Shown here: positions 55,134 through 63,716 of the stretch, piece by piece
How the letters are laid out: each line of letters begins with the position of its first letter
How positions within the stretch are numbered: the stretch's first letter is position 1
The notes under the pieces: generated by a model
What the model was told of the DNA's origin: nothing
What the model saw: only the letters and a program-made list of their open reading frames with translations
Database searches by the model: none
Source: CAWCBH01 sp963793785
Lineage (GTDB): Bacteria > Actinomycetota > Thermoleophilia > Solirubrobacterales > 70-9
Assembly: GCA_963793785.1 (NCBI GenBank)
Contig: CAWCBH010000003.1
Coordinates: forward strand, 2,046,001-2,110,000
DNA: 64,000 bases
Reading direction: 5' to 3'
Translations under genes and position numbers: made by a program

Positions 55134-56884
55134 CGCCCTCTCAGCCTCCGCAACGCCGCCACGCAGGCAGCGAGCGCCGCGACCAGCAACGCGGCGAACA
55201 GGGAGATCATCGTCGCCAAGCCGACCTGGCGATGCTCGACGACCGGCTCGACCTCACCCGCTGGCGCCGAGCCCGGGTCGATGCAGCCGCTGCCGGCGCA
55301 GGCGCGCAGCGCAGCGGCGCGCGCTGCCAACCGCGCCTTCAGCTCCTGCGCGCCGGGGTCCGCCGCCAGGTTCTCCAGCTCATAGGGATCGCGCGCGAGG
55401 TCGTAGAGCTCCTCGTCACCGAAGCTCCAGCGGATGTACTTGTAGCGCTCGGTTCGCACCCCGTAGTAGGGCACGTGGGCGTCGACGATCTCGTTGCCGA
55501 TCTCGAACTGGACCTCCGGGGCGAGGGCCTCGAGCAGCAGGTCGCGGTCCGGCAGCGGCTCGCCGCCGAGCCGCGGCAGCAGCGAGACGCCGTCGGCCTG
55601 GCGGCCGGCCTTCGCGCCGGCGGCGTCGACGATCGTCGGCGTCAGGTCGTGGGCGCCGACCAGCTCCTCGACGACCTCGCCCCGCGGGACTCCGGGCCCG
55701 GCGATCACCAGCGGCACCTGGATCGAGGGCTCATAGGGGATGTACTTGTTGTCGTCGATCCGGTGCTGGCCCTGCAGGTAGCCCTGGTCGGTGGTGTAGA
55801 TGACGATCGTGTTGTCGAGCTCCCCCGCGCGCGCCAGGGTGGCCAGCATCCGGCCGAGGGCGTCGTCGGCGGCCCGCAGCGAACCGAGGCGGCCGCGGTT
55901 GTTCTCGGTCAGCTCCTCGATCGTCTCCTCGGAGAGGCGGTCCCGCCCCCTCACCCCTTCCGGCTTGTCGGAGACGTCCTCCTCGTCGAAGGAGGGGTCG
56001 CGGGGCAGCGGCAGGTCGTCGTAGGTGTGCGCGTAGCGCGCGGGCGGGCGCGGGTCCGGGGACGGGGCGATCTCGCGGATGCCGCCGACCTCCTCGAAGT
56101 CCGACTCGTTGTGGGAGGCGATCGGCGCGTAGTAGAGGAAGAACGGCCGCTCCCCGGCGGCCATTCGGGTCAGCGCCCGGTTGGCGATCCGCCCGGTGAC
56201 GTCTGGGGAGTAGTCGCGCTCCTCCTCGGTGCCGGTGTACTCGAACGGCTCGAACAGCTCCAGTACCAGCGCGACGCCTTCGGTCGGGGAGTCGATGCGG
56301 TCGGTCGCCGCGGCATGGGCGAGCTCGATCAGGGCATCGACGTAGTCGCGGTCGCCGTGGTAGCGGAGGGTGCCGTTCTCGTTGATCGCCCAGTTGAAGT
56401 AGTTATAGGTGGAGAAGTCGACCAGGCCGTGCCAGTCGTCCCAGCCGGGCGGTACCAGCTCCGGATCGCGACCCCCGTACTCGTTCAGGTATTTGCCGAC
56501 GAAGGCGGTCTCATAGCCCGCCTCCTGGAGCCAGACCGGCAGCGTGTTGCCCTGCTCGCGGAAGCTGTCGAAGCCGCCGCCGGTGGCGAAGAAGTTCCCC
56601 TTGACGCCGTGGTTGTGCGCGTACTGGCCGGTCAGGAACGTCGCCCGCGCCGGGCAGCAGATCGGGTAGGAGGCGAAGGCGTTGGTGAAGGTGGTGCCGG
56701 CTCGCTCGAGGCGCCGGAAGTTCGGCATCAGCTGGGCGTCGCGATAGGTCTCGTCGTCGGTCATCACGACGAGGACGTTCGGCGGTCCATCCGCACGGCC
56801 TTGCTGGGCGCTCGCCGCGGGGGCGGCCAGCGCCAATGCCGCGCCGATGGTGCCGAGAATCGCCGCTAGGGGCTGACGGTGCAC
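55130..56884 (-). CDS. Secreted sulfatase with C-terminal membrane anchor
   Basis: About 584 residues from GTG 56884, overlapping the upstream sulfatase by 19 bases. Signal peptide (LAAILGTIGAALALAAPAAS), PNVLVVMTDDETYRDAQ with the metal Asp pair, then YPICCPARATFLTGQYAHNH holding the CxPxR motif whose Cys becomes formylglycine, GYETAFVGKYLNEYG and DQGYLQGQHRIDDNKYIPYE. The C-terminus has a hydrophobic helix (ISLFAALLVAALAACVAAL) followed by Arg residues, suggesting membrane anchoring. Hydrolyses a sulfate ester outside the cell; substrate unknown. Confidence 0.9.
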   Translation of the reverse strand: MHRQPLAAILGTIGAALALAAPAASAQQGRADGPPNVLVVMTDDETYRDAQLMPNFRRLERAGTTFTNAFASYPICCPARATFLTGQYAHNHGVKGNFFATGGGFDSFREQGNTLPVWLQEAGYETAFVGKYLNEYGGRDPELVPPGWDDWHGLVDFSTYNYFNWAINENGTLRYHGDRDYVDALIELAHAAATDRIDSPTEGVALVLELFEPFEYTGTEEERDYSPDVTGRIANRALTRMAAGERPFFLYYAPIASHNESDFEEVGGIREIAPSPDPRPPARYAHTYDDLPLPRDPSFDEEDVSDKPEGVRGRDRLSEETIEELTENNRGRLGSLRAADDALGRMLATLARAGELDNTIVIYTTDQGYLQGQHRIDDNKYIPYEPSIQVPLVIAGPGVPRGEVVEELVGAHDLTPTIVDAAGAKAGRQADGVSLLPRLGGEPLPDRDLLLEALAPEVQFEIGNEIVDAHVPYYGVRTERYKYIRWSFGDEELYDLARDPYELENLAADPGAQELKARLAARAAALRACAGSGCIDPGSAPAGEVEPVVEHRQVGLATMISLFAALLVAALAACVAALRRLRGR

Positions 56885-58493
56885 GACGCCCCCCGGCAAC
56901 GCTCGAGCTCGGCGAGCTTCGCCGCCAGGTAGGCCTTGGTGGATGCGTGGGCGGGGTCGGAGGCGAGGTTGGTGAGCTGGAAGGGGTCGGCCTCGCGGTC
57001 GTAGAGCTCTTCCTCGCCGGTCTCGGTCCAGACCACGTAGGTGTAGCGCGCGGTGCGGACTCCCGAGTAGGGGCGGTCCCACCGGTTGACCGGGACGTCG
57101 CCCTCGAACAGCGGCTCCGGCGCCTCGATCTGAAGTACCCGGCTGGGAATCCGGCTCGGGTTGTGCAGGCCCGGCAGCAGCGAGATGCCGTCCATCGTCC
57201 GCCCCGCCCTCGCGTTGGCGAGGTCGACCAGGGTCGGCGCCAGGTCGACGTTGCCGACCTGGCGCGAGATCGTCCTGCCCTTCGGGACCCCGGGTCCGCG
57301 CAGGACCAACGGCACCCGCAGCGATTCCTCGAACGGAAGGAACTTGTCACCGGTGATCCGGTGCTGGCCCTGCAGCCAGCCGTTGTCGGAGGTGAAGACG
57401 ATCAGGGTGTTGTCGAGTTGACCGGTGCGGCGCAGCGTCCGAACCAGCCGGCCGACGTGGTCGTCGATCGCCAGCAGCGAGCCGACCCGACCCTCGTAGT
57501 TGCGCTCCAGCCGCTCGATCGCGGCCTCGCTGAGCAGCGGCGCGCTGTTCGTGAGGTTGGACGACTTGTCGGAGATGTCGGCCTCGTTGAAGCTCGGCGG
57601 CCGCGGCAGGTCGTAGTCGCCGACCTCGTCGGCGTAGCGCTTCGGGGGACGCGGGTCACGTCCCGGGCGACCGAGCAGCGTCACCGCGACGTCCTCGCGG
57701 TGCGGCGCCGCCACCGACCACCAGACGAAGAAAGGCTCGCGCGAGCCGCTCTTGGCGGGCGACGATCCGGCTCGTGATCCGCCCGGTGACGTCGGGGGAG
57801 TAGTCGCGCGCACGGGCCGTGCCCCAGTACTCGTATGGGGGCGGCCCGAAGACCTTCTCGCGCTGCTCGAAGATCGTCGCCAACCCCGGCTCGTGGGGAG
57901 TGGCCTCGATCTCGGCGAACTCGACCAGCTGGCGCGCGAACCGGGCGTCGCCCCAGCTCTTCAGCCTGCCGTTGCGGTTCATCACGAAGTTGCCGTAGTC
58001 ATAGGCGGAGACGTCGAGCAGCCCGCGCCAGATGTCGAAGCCGCGGGGGACCTCGCCGTGTGCGTCGCGCGCCCCGTAGCCGTTCAGCCACTTGCCGATC
58101 AGCGCCGTCTCATAGCCCGCCCGGTCGAGCCAGACCGGGAGGGTGTTCTTGCGCCCTCGCATTCCGTACCAGCCGAACGGCCAGAAGTTGCCGGTTACGC
58201 CGTGGTTGTGGGCGTACTGGCCGGTGATGAAGGTCGCCCTGGACGGACAGCAGAGCGGGAAGGTCGTAACCGTGTCGGTGAAGCTGGTGCCCTGCTTGAC
58301 CAACAGCCGCTGCACGTTCGGCATCAGCTCGATGTCGCTGGCGGCCATGTCATCGGCCATCACAACGAGGACGTTGGGGCGCCGGTCCTCCCCTGCGCCC
58401 GCCAGTCGAGCGCCCGGCGGGCGGCGCGGTCGCCACAGCCCCCAATGCGACCGCCACGAGCGCCAGTGAGATCCGTAGCCCCGCGCTCCTCAT
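56866..58493 (-). CDS. Secreted sulfatase, two frameshifts
   Basis: About 541 residues from ATG 58493. Signal peptide MRSAGLRISLALVAVALGAV, then NVLVVMADDMAASDIELMPN, FPLCCPSRATFITGQYAHNH (CPSR formylglycine site) and GYETALIGKWLNGYG. The second half contains DNGWLQGQHRITGDKFLPFE and AGRTMDGISLLPGL. Extra + strand Gs near 58405-58430 and at about 57753 separate signal peptide, core and C-terminal part; each is bridged cleanly by deleting one base (IVAPKSGSREPFFVWWS at the second). Paralogue of the next gene, with which it overlaps; no membrane anchor at its end (RCRGASCTVSP). Confidence 0.88.
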
Positions 58494-58571
58494 CGGAAAG
58501 TCAACGCTGCGAGGCGGGCCTGGAGCCTCTGCTCAGCGCCCTCTGAAACCGCTGCTCGTCCGGGCTGCCGG

Positions 58572-58967
58572 TTACGACCAGAACTCGTCCCAGGCGTGGA
58601 GGTCGTAAAAGTGCTCCCGACCGTCAGTGATGCGGCCGTTCTCGACCTGGAAGACGAGGCAGACGTCAACGTCCACGCGCTTTCCGTCTCGGTCGGCGCT
58701 GTTGCGATGTATGCCGACCACGCGGCCGTCATCATCGGCGAGCACCTGCTGCAATTCGGCCTGGAAGGTGCCTCCCGTTTCCTGCCCCAGCCGGCCGAAG
58801 TAGGCAAAGACAGCTTCGCGGCCCTGATAGTCGCCCGCGACGGAGCCTCGCCCCGGCGAGTGCCACGAGGCGCTCTCGTCGAAAAGCTCAGTCAGCGTCT
58901 CCATGTCGCCCGCGTTGAAGGCCTCGTAGCCGCGCCGAACAACCGCCGCGTTCTCGTCTGCTCCCAT
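58572..58967 (-). CDS. SnoaL-like/ketosteroid isomerase-related protein
   Basis: 131 residues from ATG 58967 with AGGAGG five bases upstream. VVRRGYEAFNAGDMETLTEL, FDESASWHSPGRG, YQGREAVFAYFGRLGQETGG, RVVGIHRNSADRDGKRVDVD and RITDGREHFYDLHAWDEFW are the blocks of a common actinobacterial SnoaL-like family. The C-terminal DLHAWDEFWS, rich in aromatics, is characteristic. Substrate unknown. A longer upstream frame to 59123 is not supported. Confidence 0.87.
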   Translation of the reverse strand: MGADENAAVVRRGYEAFNAGDMETLTELFDESASWHSPGRGSVAGDYQGREAVFAYFGRLGQETGGTFQAELQQVLADDDGRVVGIHRNSADRDGKRVDVDVCLVFQVENGRITDGREHFYDLHAWDEFWS

Positions 58968-59043
58968 CCATCCTCCTGTTCGCTGGTCCGATGCGCACAG
59001 ACCGACACTCTCACGGCTCTGCTGCAATAGCAACGAAGGGCGT

Positions 59044-60372
59044 CTAGCCGCCCCGGGCGGCCGCGACGAGGCTCGGGGCCGGCGCGATCTCGCGCACAGG
59101 CTCGAACGTGTCGCGGGCGACAAAGACGCTCACTGGCCCAGGCGTCGGATCGCCATTCTCGGTGATCTCGTAGCCGCCGAGGATCCCGCCCTGGCGTCGC
59201 GAGGAGACGATCGCTGCGGTGATGGCGGCGCGGTCGGCACCCGCCGCGGCGATCGCGTCAAGGATCAGGTCCACGGCCTCGCCGGCGTAGGGGGCAAAAA
59301 GCTCGACGGTCTGCGACCCGACCCGCTCCTCCAGCGCCGAGACCAGCTCGCGACCTTCGCCTCGCAGGCTCTCGGGCGCCTTGCCCGGCAGGCTCGCCAG
59401 CATTCCTTCGGCAGCCCCGCCGGCGGCGTCGATGGTCGCCTGCTGCGTCAACCCGTCGAAGCCGATCAGCGCCACATCGCCGCCGTTCGGTCCCAGCACC
59501 TCGACCTTGTCCTCGATCAGCTTGCCACCGTTCTGCTCGGTCAATCCGGCCAGGACCACCACGCCCGCGCCGCTCGGCCTGACCGCTCGCATCAGGTCGA
59601 GATAGTCGTCCGCCTCCGGGTCCCAGGTCTTGAAGCCGACCACTTCCACGCCGCGCTCGGCGGCCGCGTTGCGGAAGGCGCTCGCCTGCCCGAAGCTGGT
59701 CGGGTCCTCGGCGGCGTAGAGGACGAACGCGCCACCCTCGGTCTCCTCGCTCGCGAGCTGTGCCAGCGCCGCCCCTTGGAAGGCGTCGTTGGGGATCACG
59801 CGGGCGTAGCTGCGCTTACCCGACGGATAGAACGATTCCGGCTGGCCCTTTACGCAGGTGTCGGCCGGCTCGGTGAGACAGATCAGTGTGTTGCCTGGCG
59901 AGACCATCACCAGGGGCCCGTCGGGAGCATCGTTGAGGATCGGAATCATCTCCTCCGCGCAGCCCGAGTTGTAGGTTCCGACCACGCCGACGACCGACCG
60001 ATCGTCGACATGGGCTCGGGCGTTGGCGCGGCATTGCTCGGCGTCCCATAGGCCTGTCTCTGCGATGGCGTCATCGCAAACGCGAAGGCCCACGGTGACC
60101 TCGCCCGCCCGCCAGCGGTTCCGCTCCAAGACGATCCGGATCGCCTCCACCATCTGCTCCGAGCGCTCGCGAGAGTCGCCTTGCATCGGCAGATCGGAGG
60201 CGATCACGACGTCGGGATCGGCTTCACCCCCGTGCTCCAGCTCCCCGCACTGGGCGGCGACTGCGTCGGCGGTGTCGGTCTCGGCGTCGTCGTCACCGCC
60301 ACAGCCGATGCCGATGCCGATGCCGATGGCGAGGACCGCGAGCGCAGCTAGCCGGAAAAGGCGGCGGTACAC
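59044..60372 (-). CDS. Branched-chain amino acid-type (LivJ-like) substrate-binding lipoprotein
   Basis: About 442 residues from GTG 60372. RLAALAVLAIGIGIGIGCGG is a lipoprotein signal with its lipobox Cys; the helix contains four (Ile-Gly) units coded by a six-base repeat. The mature part is a periplasmic-binding fold type I: VVIASDLPMQGDSRERSEQM, VVGVVGTYNSGCAEEMIPIL, LVMVSPGNTLICLTEP, RVIPNDAFQGAALAQLA, and GVVVLAGLTEQNGGKLIED. No permease or ATPase is adjacent, so it is an orphan receptor or works with a transporter elsewhere. Confidence 0.9.
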   Translation of the reverse strand: MYRRLFRLAALAVLAIGIGIGIGCGGDDDAETDTADAVAAQCGELEHGGEADPDVVIASDLPMQGDSRERSEQMVEAIRIVLERNRWRAGEVTVGLRVCDDAIAETGLWDAEQCRANARAHVDDRSVVGVVGTYNSGCAEEMIPILNDAPDGPLVMVSPGNTLICLTEPADTCVKGQPESFYPSGKRSYARVIPNDAFQGAALAQLASEETEGGAFVLYAAEDPTSFGQASAFRNAAAERGVEVVGFKTWDPEADDYLDLMRAVRPSGAGVVVLAGLTEQNGGKLIEDKVEVLGPNGGDVALIGFDGLTQQATIDAAGGAAEGMLASLPGKAPESLRGEGRELVSALEERVGSQTVELFAPYAGEAVDLILDAIAAAGADRAAITAAIVSSRRQGGILGGYEITENGDPTPGPVSVFVARDTFEPVREIAPAPSLVAAARGG

Positions 60373-60441
60373 GGAATGCGATCCTATCCGGCGGCCGCGG
60401 CTCTCCAAAGCGGAGGGGTGGGATCCGGCGGCTGTGAGGTG

Positions 60442-60785
60442 CTACGCGCTTCGCTGGGCTGTCCTGACCGTCAGCGCGACAGCGCCGACGATGAGCAGGA
60501 GACCGAAGAGCACAAGGCCGGGTGCGTCGTCTGCATTCCCGAGCACGATCGCGACGACGCCCACCGCCGTGGTGGCGACCCGGTAGGCGATGCTGCTCGG
60601 ATTCCTCACGGCCAGCTCGAACAGAAGTCCGGTTCCGACCAGGAAGGCTCCAGCAAAGGCGAAGTCGAACAGGCTCCAGTCGGCCCCTTCGGTGAACTGC
60701 ATCGCCACGAGAGGCACCAGCAGGACGCTGTGGTCACGAGGGCGACGCGAACGGCGGATCCGTAGGCGCTCCTGGTCTTCTTCAT
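60442..60785 (-). CDS. Small three- or four-helix membrane protein, one frameshift
   Basis: About 114 residues from ATG 60785 (AAGGAAG upstream; GTG 60788 also possible). MKKTRSAYGSAVRVALVTT is in one frame and LVPLVAMQFTEGADWSLFDF onward in another. Adding one base near 60731 gives VTTAVLLVPLVAM, so this is one of the few sites that looks like a lost rather than gained base. Later helices are FDFAFAGAFLVGTGLLFELA, VATTAVGVVAIVLG and VLFGLLLIVGAVALTV. No family recognised. Confidence 0.65.
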
Positions 60786-60887
60786 CACTTCCTTCGAGGT
60801 GAGGAACGGGCGATCGTCCGACTGCGTACCAGGCTACCGCCGCGCTATCGAACTGACTCCTGGCTCGCGGCGACTTCGCCCGTCGAG

Positions 60888-61295
60888 CTACTCCCGCAGG
60901 CCGGCGGCCTCGAGCGCCTCTCGGTGATCGAGGTAGGTCCGTGCTCGCAGCCCCCTGCCGTTCCTGAAGTCGGCGACGACGCCGAGCGGGGACTCGATCT
61001 CGGCACCGCTCCCGGCGCCGCGCGCGCGGAGGTGACCGAGTGCCAGGACCCGCTCGCCAAGGTCCCGGACCTCGGGATACCCCGCTTCAAACTCCGAGAG
61101 GGTCTCGAAGAGGTCTCTGAGCCACTCGCGGATCCCCTCATGCCCCCTGTACACCGTCTCTTTCCCTCCCATCCCGATCAGGATCGCCGAATGCCACTCG
61201 ACCTCGGGGTCGAGCTCCGGTAGCAGCGCTTCGACATCGCGGCGGTTGATCGCTCCTACAGCCCGCTTGTAAGCCGCGACGTTCTCCTCCGACAT
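60888..61295 (-). CDS. NTF2-fold protein, MSEENVE array member 1
   Basis: 135 residues. MSEENVAAYKRAVGAINRRD, VEALLPELDPEVEWHSAI, YRGHEGIREWLRDLFETLSE, RVLALGHLRARGAGSGAEIE and SPLGVVADFRNGRG with the ending ALEAAGLRE. This organisation (Trp/His pocket residues, GHEG turn, conserved last strand) is that of an uncharacterised SnoaL-like family frequent in these actinobacteria. It lies three bases from the next gene, and the pair is repeated at 62164-62706. Confidence 0.88.
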   Translation of the reverse strand: MSEENVAAYKRAVGAINRRDVEALLPELDPEVEWHSAILIGMGGKETVYRGHEGIREWLRDLFETLSEFEAGYPEVRDLGERVLALGHLRARGAGSGAEIESPLGVVADFRNGRGLRARTYLDHREALEAAGLRE

Positions 61296-61298
61296 CGC

Positions 61299-61706
61299 CT
61301 ACTCCGATAGCCCGGCGTCCCTGAGGGCTTCTTCAGGATCGAAGTAGCTCTGGACCCGGATGGCCTTGCCCTCCCTGTAGTGGATCAGGTAGGCGAGCGG
61401 CGACACCGTCTCTGCTCCGCTCACCTCGCCGCGCGAGCGGATCGCGCCGATTGCGACGATCCGGTCGCCGAGGTCGCGGACCTCCGAATACTCGACGTGG
61501 ACGTCCCTCAGCACCTCCTCGACGCTCTCGAACCACTCGCGAACGCCCTCGCGCCTGTGGTACACCGCCTCCCCTCCCGCCAGCGACCTGAGCAACCCCG
61601 GGTGCCACTCCACCTCGGGGTCGAGCTCCTCCAGCAGTGCGTCCCAGTCATTGCGGTTGCCGGCCTCGGCGGATCGCTTGAAGGACTCGACGTTCTCTTG
61701 GGACAT
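61299..61706 (-). CDS. NTF2-fold protein, MSQENVE array member 2
   Basis: 135 residues, unbroken. MSQENVESFKRSAEAGNRND, LLEELDPEVEWHPGLLRSLA, EGVREWFESVEEVLRDVHVE, RIVAIGAIRSRGEVSGAETV and YFDPEEALRDAGLSE. Same length and fold as its neighbour but clearly diverged. Its partner in the duplicated unit is the gene at 62299, which shares the GLSE ending. Upstream 34 bp lead to a divergent array member at 61741. Confidence 0.88.
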   Translation of the reverse strand: MSQENVESFKRSAEAGNRNDWDALLEELDPEVEWHPGLLRSLAGGEAVYHRREGVREWFESVEEVLRDVHVEYSEVRDLGDRIVAIGAIRSRGEVSGAETVSPLAYLIHYREGKAIRVQSYFDPEEALRDAGLSE

Positions 61707-61740
61707 CGCAAGCCAGTATCCCGCCTAGACTCGGCAGCGC

Positions 61741-62151
61741 GTGGACGAGCGAGGGAAGATCGAGCTGTTCGAGCGAGCCATCGCAGCCTGGAACCGCGGC
61801 GACCTCGACGGCGTCGTCGCGGAGATCAGCGAGGACCACGAGTGGGACATGACCCGCTCGGACATCCTCGGGGAGACCGACGTCCACCGAGGCCACGAGG
61901 GCTACCTGGGCTTCGCCCGGCGGTGGCGGGAGACACTCGGGCCGACCCAGGTCGAGATAGCGGATACGGAGGAGCTGCCGGACGGGCGCCTCTTCGTGCT
62001 CCTCAAGCAAGCCGGGACCGGAGCCCAGAGCGGCGCCGACGTCGACATCGACTACGTGCAGATCCTCTCCTTCGACGGCGACAAGGTCACCGGGACAGAG
62101 GTATTCACCGATCCAGCGAAGGCCCGCGCCGCAGCGCGACTGGATCCCTAG
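61741..62151 (+). CDS. NTF2-fold protein, array member on the opposite strand
   Basis: 136 residues from GTG 61741. ERAIAAWNRGDLDGVVAEIS, EDHEWDMTRSDILGETDVHR, GHEGYLGFARRWRETLGPTQ, FVLLKQAGTGAQSGADVDID and YVQILSFDGDKVTGTEVF. The fold is the same as in the array but it lacks the MSQENVE opening and the GLxE end. It sits between the two copies of the duplicated gene pair and is divergent from the left copy. Confidence 0.85.
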   Translation: MDERGKIELFERAIAAWNRGDLDGVVAEISEDHEWDMTRSDILGETDVHRGHEGYLGFARRWRETLGPTQVEIADTEELPDGRLFVLLKQAGTGAQSGADVDIDYVQILSFDGDKVTGTEVFTDPAKARAAARLDP

Positions 62152-62163
62152 CGAGAAGCTCGC

Positions 62164-62295
62164 CTATTCCCGCTGCCCGGCAGCTTCGAGGGCCTCGCCA
62201 ACATCCAGGTAGGTCCGAACGCGAGTCGCCTTGCCGTTCGCGAAGTCGGCGACGACGCCGTAGGGCGATTCCATCTCGACGTTCTCCTCCGACAT
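62164..62295 (-). pseudogene. Internally deleted NTF2-fold gene (43 codons)
   Basis: Reads MSEENVEMESPYGVVADFAN then GKATRVRTYLDVGEALEAAG and QRE with stop. The first seven residues are the family start and the rest is the family's last ~36 residues; about 92 codons between them are missing and the joint is in frame. Start, stop and the three-base gap to the next gene are kept as in the full-length partner at 60888. It may be expressed, but cannot form the barrel. Confidence 0.8.
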
Positions 62296-62298
62296 CGC

Positions 62299-62706
62299 CT
62301 ACTCCGACAGCCCGGTGTCGTCGAGGGCCTCTTGGGGGTCCAGGTAGGTCTGAACCCGAACGGCCTTCCCGTCTCTGTTGTCAATCACCACGGCGGCGGG
62401 CGACTCGGTCTCGGCCCCGCTCCCCTTGCCACGCATGCGGATGTGGCCGATCGCAACCACTCGGTCACCAAGGTCCCTGACCTCCGAGTACCAGACGTGG
62501 ATCTCGTCGAAAGCGTCGTAGATCTCTCCGAACAACCTCCGGACGCCTTCGTGCCCCCGGTACACGGTGGCCTCTCCCCCGAGCAACATCGGAAGCGCCG
62601 CGTGGTACTCGACCTCTGGGTCGAGTCCCTCCAGCATCGCTTCGACGTCACGGCGGTTATACGCGTCAAGGAAGCGCTTGAAGGCCTCGACGTTCTCCTG
62701 CGACAT
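62299..62706 (-). CDS. NTF2-fold protein, MSQENVE array member 3
   Basis: 135 residues. MSQENVEAFKRFLDAYNRRD, VEAMLEGLDPEVEYHAALPM, YRGHEGVRRLFGEIYDAFDE, RVVAIGHIRMRGKGSGAETE and YLDPQEALDDTGLSE. Closest in the window to 61299 by ending and by identical spacing to its upstream-strand neighbour. No catalytic residues can be assigned. Confidence 0.88.
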   Translation of the reverse strand: MSQENVEAFKRFLDAYNRRDVEAMLEGLDPEVEYHAALPMLLGGEATVYRGHEGVRRLFGEIYDAFDEIHVWYSEVRDLGDRVVAIGHIRMRGKGSGAETESPAAVVIDNRDGKAVRVQTYLDPQEALDDTGLSE

Positions 62707-62709
62707 CGC

Positions 62710-63120
62710 CTATTCCCGCAATTCGGCGGCTTCGAGGGCCTGCTGGCGGTCATCGAAGGTCTGCAGCTGAATGACCTTGTTGTCGGCGAGCGTCCAGACC
62801 GCCACGTGAGTCGCACTCACCGGCACACCGCTGGCGCGGCCGACCCTGCGATCGCGGATGACCGCCAGCACTTGGTCGCCGGCGTCTATCAGCTCCTCGA
62901 CTTCGAAATCGATTTCGCCGAAGACGGAGACCGCGTCCTGCCAGAACTGCCGCACACCCTCGTGTCCCTGGTAAACCCCGCTTTGCATCAACCCTGCCGC
63001 GCGCTGGGTCGAGACGTCCCAGACGATGTCCTCGGCGTAGAGCTCGAAGGGGGTCACATCGTCACGACGGGTGACGGCGTCGTAGATCCTCCGCACGATC
63101 TCGACGTTCTCCTGCGACAT
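62710..63120 (-). CDS. NTF2-fold protein, MSQENVE array member 4
   Basis: 136 residues. MSQENVEIVRRIYDAVTRRD, FELYAEDIVWDVSTQRAAGL, YQGHEGVRQFWQDAVSVFGE, FEVEELIDAGDQVLAVIRDR, VGRASGVPVSATHVAVWTLA and QALEAAELRE. The VxxRDRxxGRxSGV strand pair is the more usual form of this family, also seen in the gene at 15629. Three bases separate it from 62299 and three from the truncated gene that follows. Confidence 0.88.
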   Translation of the reverse strand: MSQENVEIVRRIYDAVTRRDDVTPFELYAEDIVWDVSTQRAAGLMQSGVYQGHEGVRQFWQDAVSVFGEIDFEVEELIDAGDQVLAVIRDRRVGRASGVPVSATHVAVWTLADNKVIQLQTFDDRQQALEAAELRE

Positions 63121-63123
63121 CGC

Positions 63124-63363
63124 CTACTCCCCGAGGCCGGCGGCTTCGAGGGCTTCGGCGTGATCCCAGAAGAACTCCTGGTAGAAGATCCTGCCCTTGC
63201 GCATCGTGAAGACGAGCGTCAGCTCCATGTTCATGTCGGGGCCGTGGCCCGCGCCACGCCAGATGTATCTCACGGCGACTGGGTCGCCCGCGTCGATGAA
63301 GTCGCTGATCGGTACCAGGGTATTGACGTCCCAGGTGTCGCGGAGTTGCTCGTGAGAACGCAT
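63124..63363 (-). pseudogene. 5'-truncated NTF2-fold gene, array member 5
   Basis: 79 residues from ATG 63363: SDFIDAGDPVAVRYIWRGAG, HGPDMNMELTLVFTMRKGRI, FYQEFFWDHAEALEAAGLGE. This is the second half of the family only; the MSQENVE start, first helices and GHEG turn are missing, and the reverse strand upstream hits TAG within a few codons (63378-63380). It marks the end of the array. Confidence 0.7.
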
Positions 63364-63716
63364 GGCTGCCTCGTCGACCTAGGTAGGGCCCCGGCTCCGG
63401 CCAATCCTCCACGGTCAAAAACAGCCCACGAGGCGGGTCCGCGAGCGAAGTGAAGGAGACGCTCTAGGAGATCCGGATCGGCCCAGCAGGTCAGGGCTCT
63501 CGAAGCTGATCGAGGGCGACGGGGGGCGCCGGAGGAGCCCCGTGGCGGCTAGGCCCAAGGGGCGACCCTGGCGCGAGGCGAAGCTGCGGACGATCCTCGA
63601 CAGGTTGCCGGAGGCGCTCGGGCCGGAGGGCAAGCGGGTTACCCCGGTGACGGTCTTCCGCCGGTCGACCGCCACCGGCGCGCTGCGTTTGACCGCACGG
63701 GCGAGAATGGCACGGC
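63364..63716. other. Stretch without supported gene
   Basis: Between the truncated array gene and the DMT-like gene I see no RNA, repeat or convincing frame. A GTG-started forward frame from 63541 (ARPKGRPWREAKLRTILDRL and on) runs into the next gene and lacks a ribosome site; reverse frames are Arg/Ser-rich shadows. Confidence 0.5.

Noticed and set aside
60304..60327. CRISPR-like or tandem repeat array
   Set aside because: Only four copies of a six-base unit inside a signal peptide; no spacers and no cas genes in the window.
63541..63716. Possible small gene before the DMT-like gene
   Set aside because: No ribosome site, no recognisable motif, and the frame simply runs on out of phase through the next gene.
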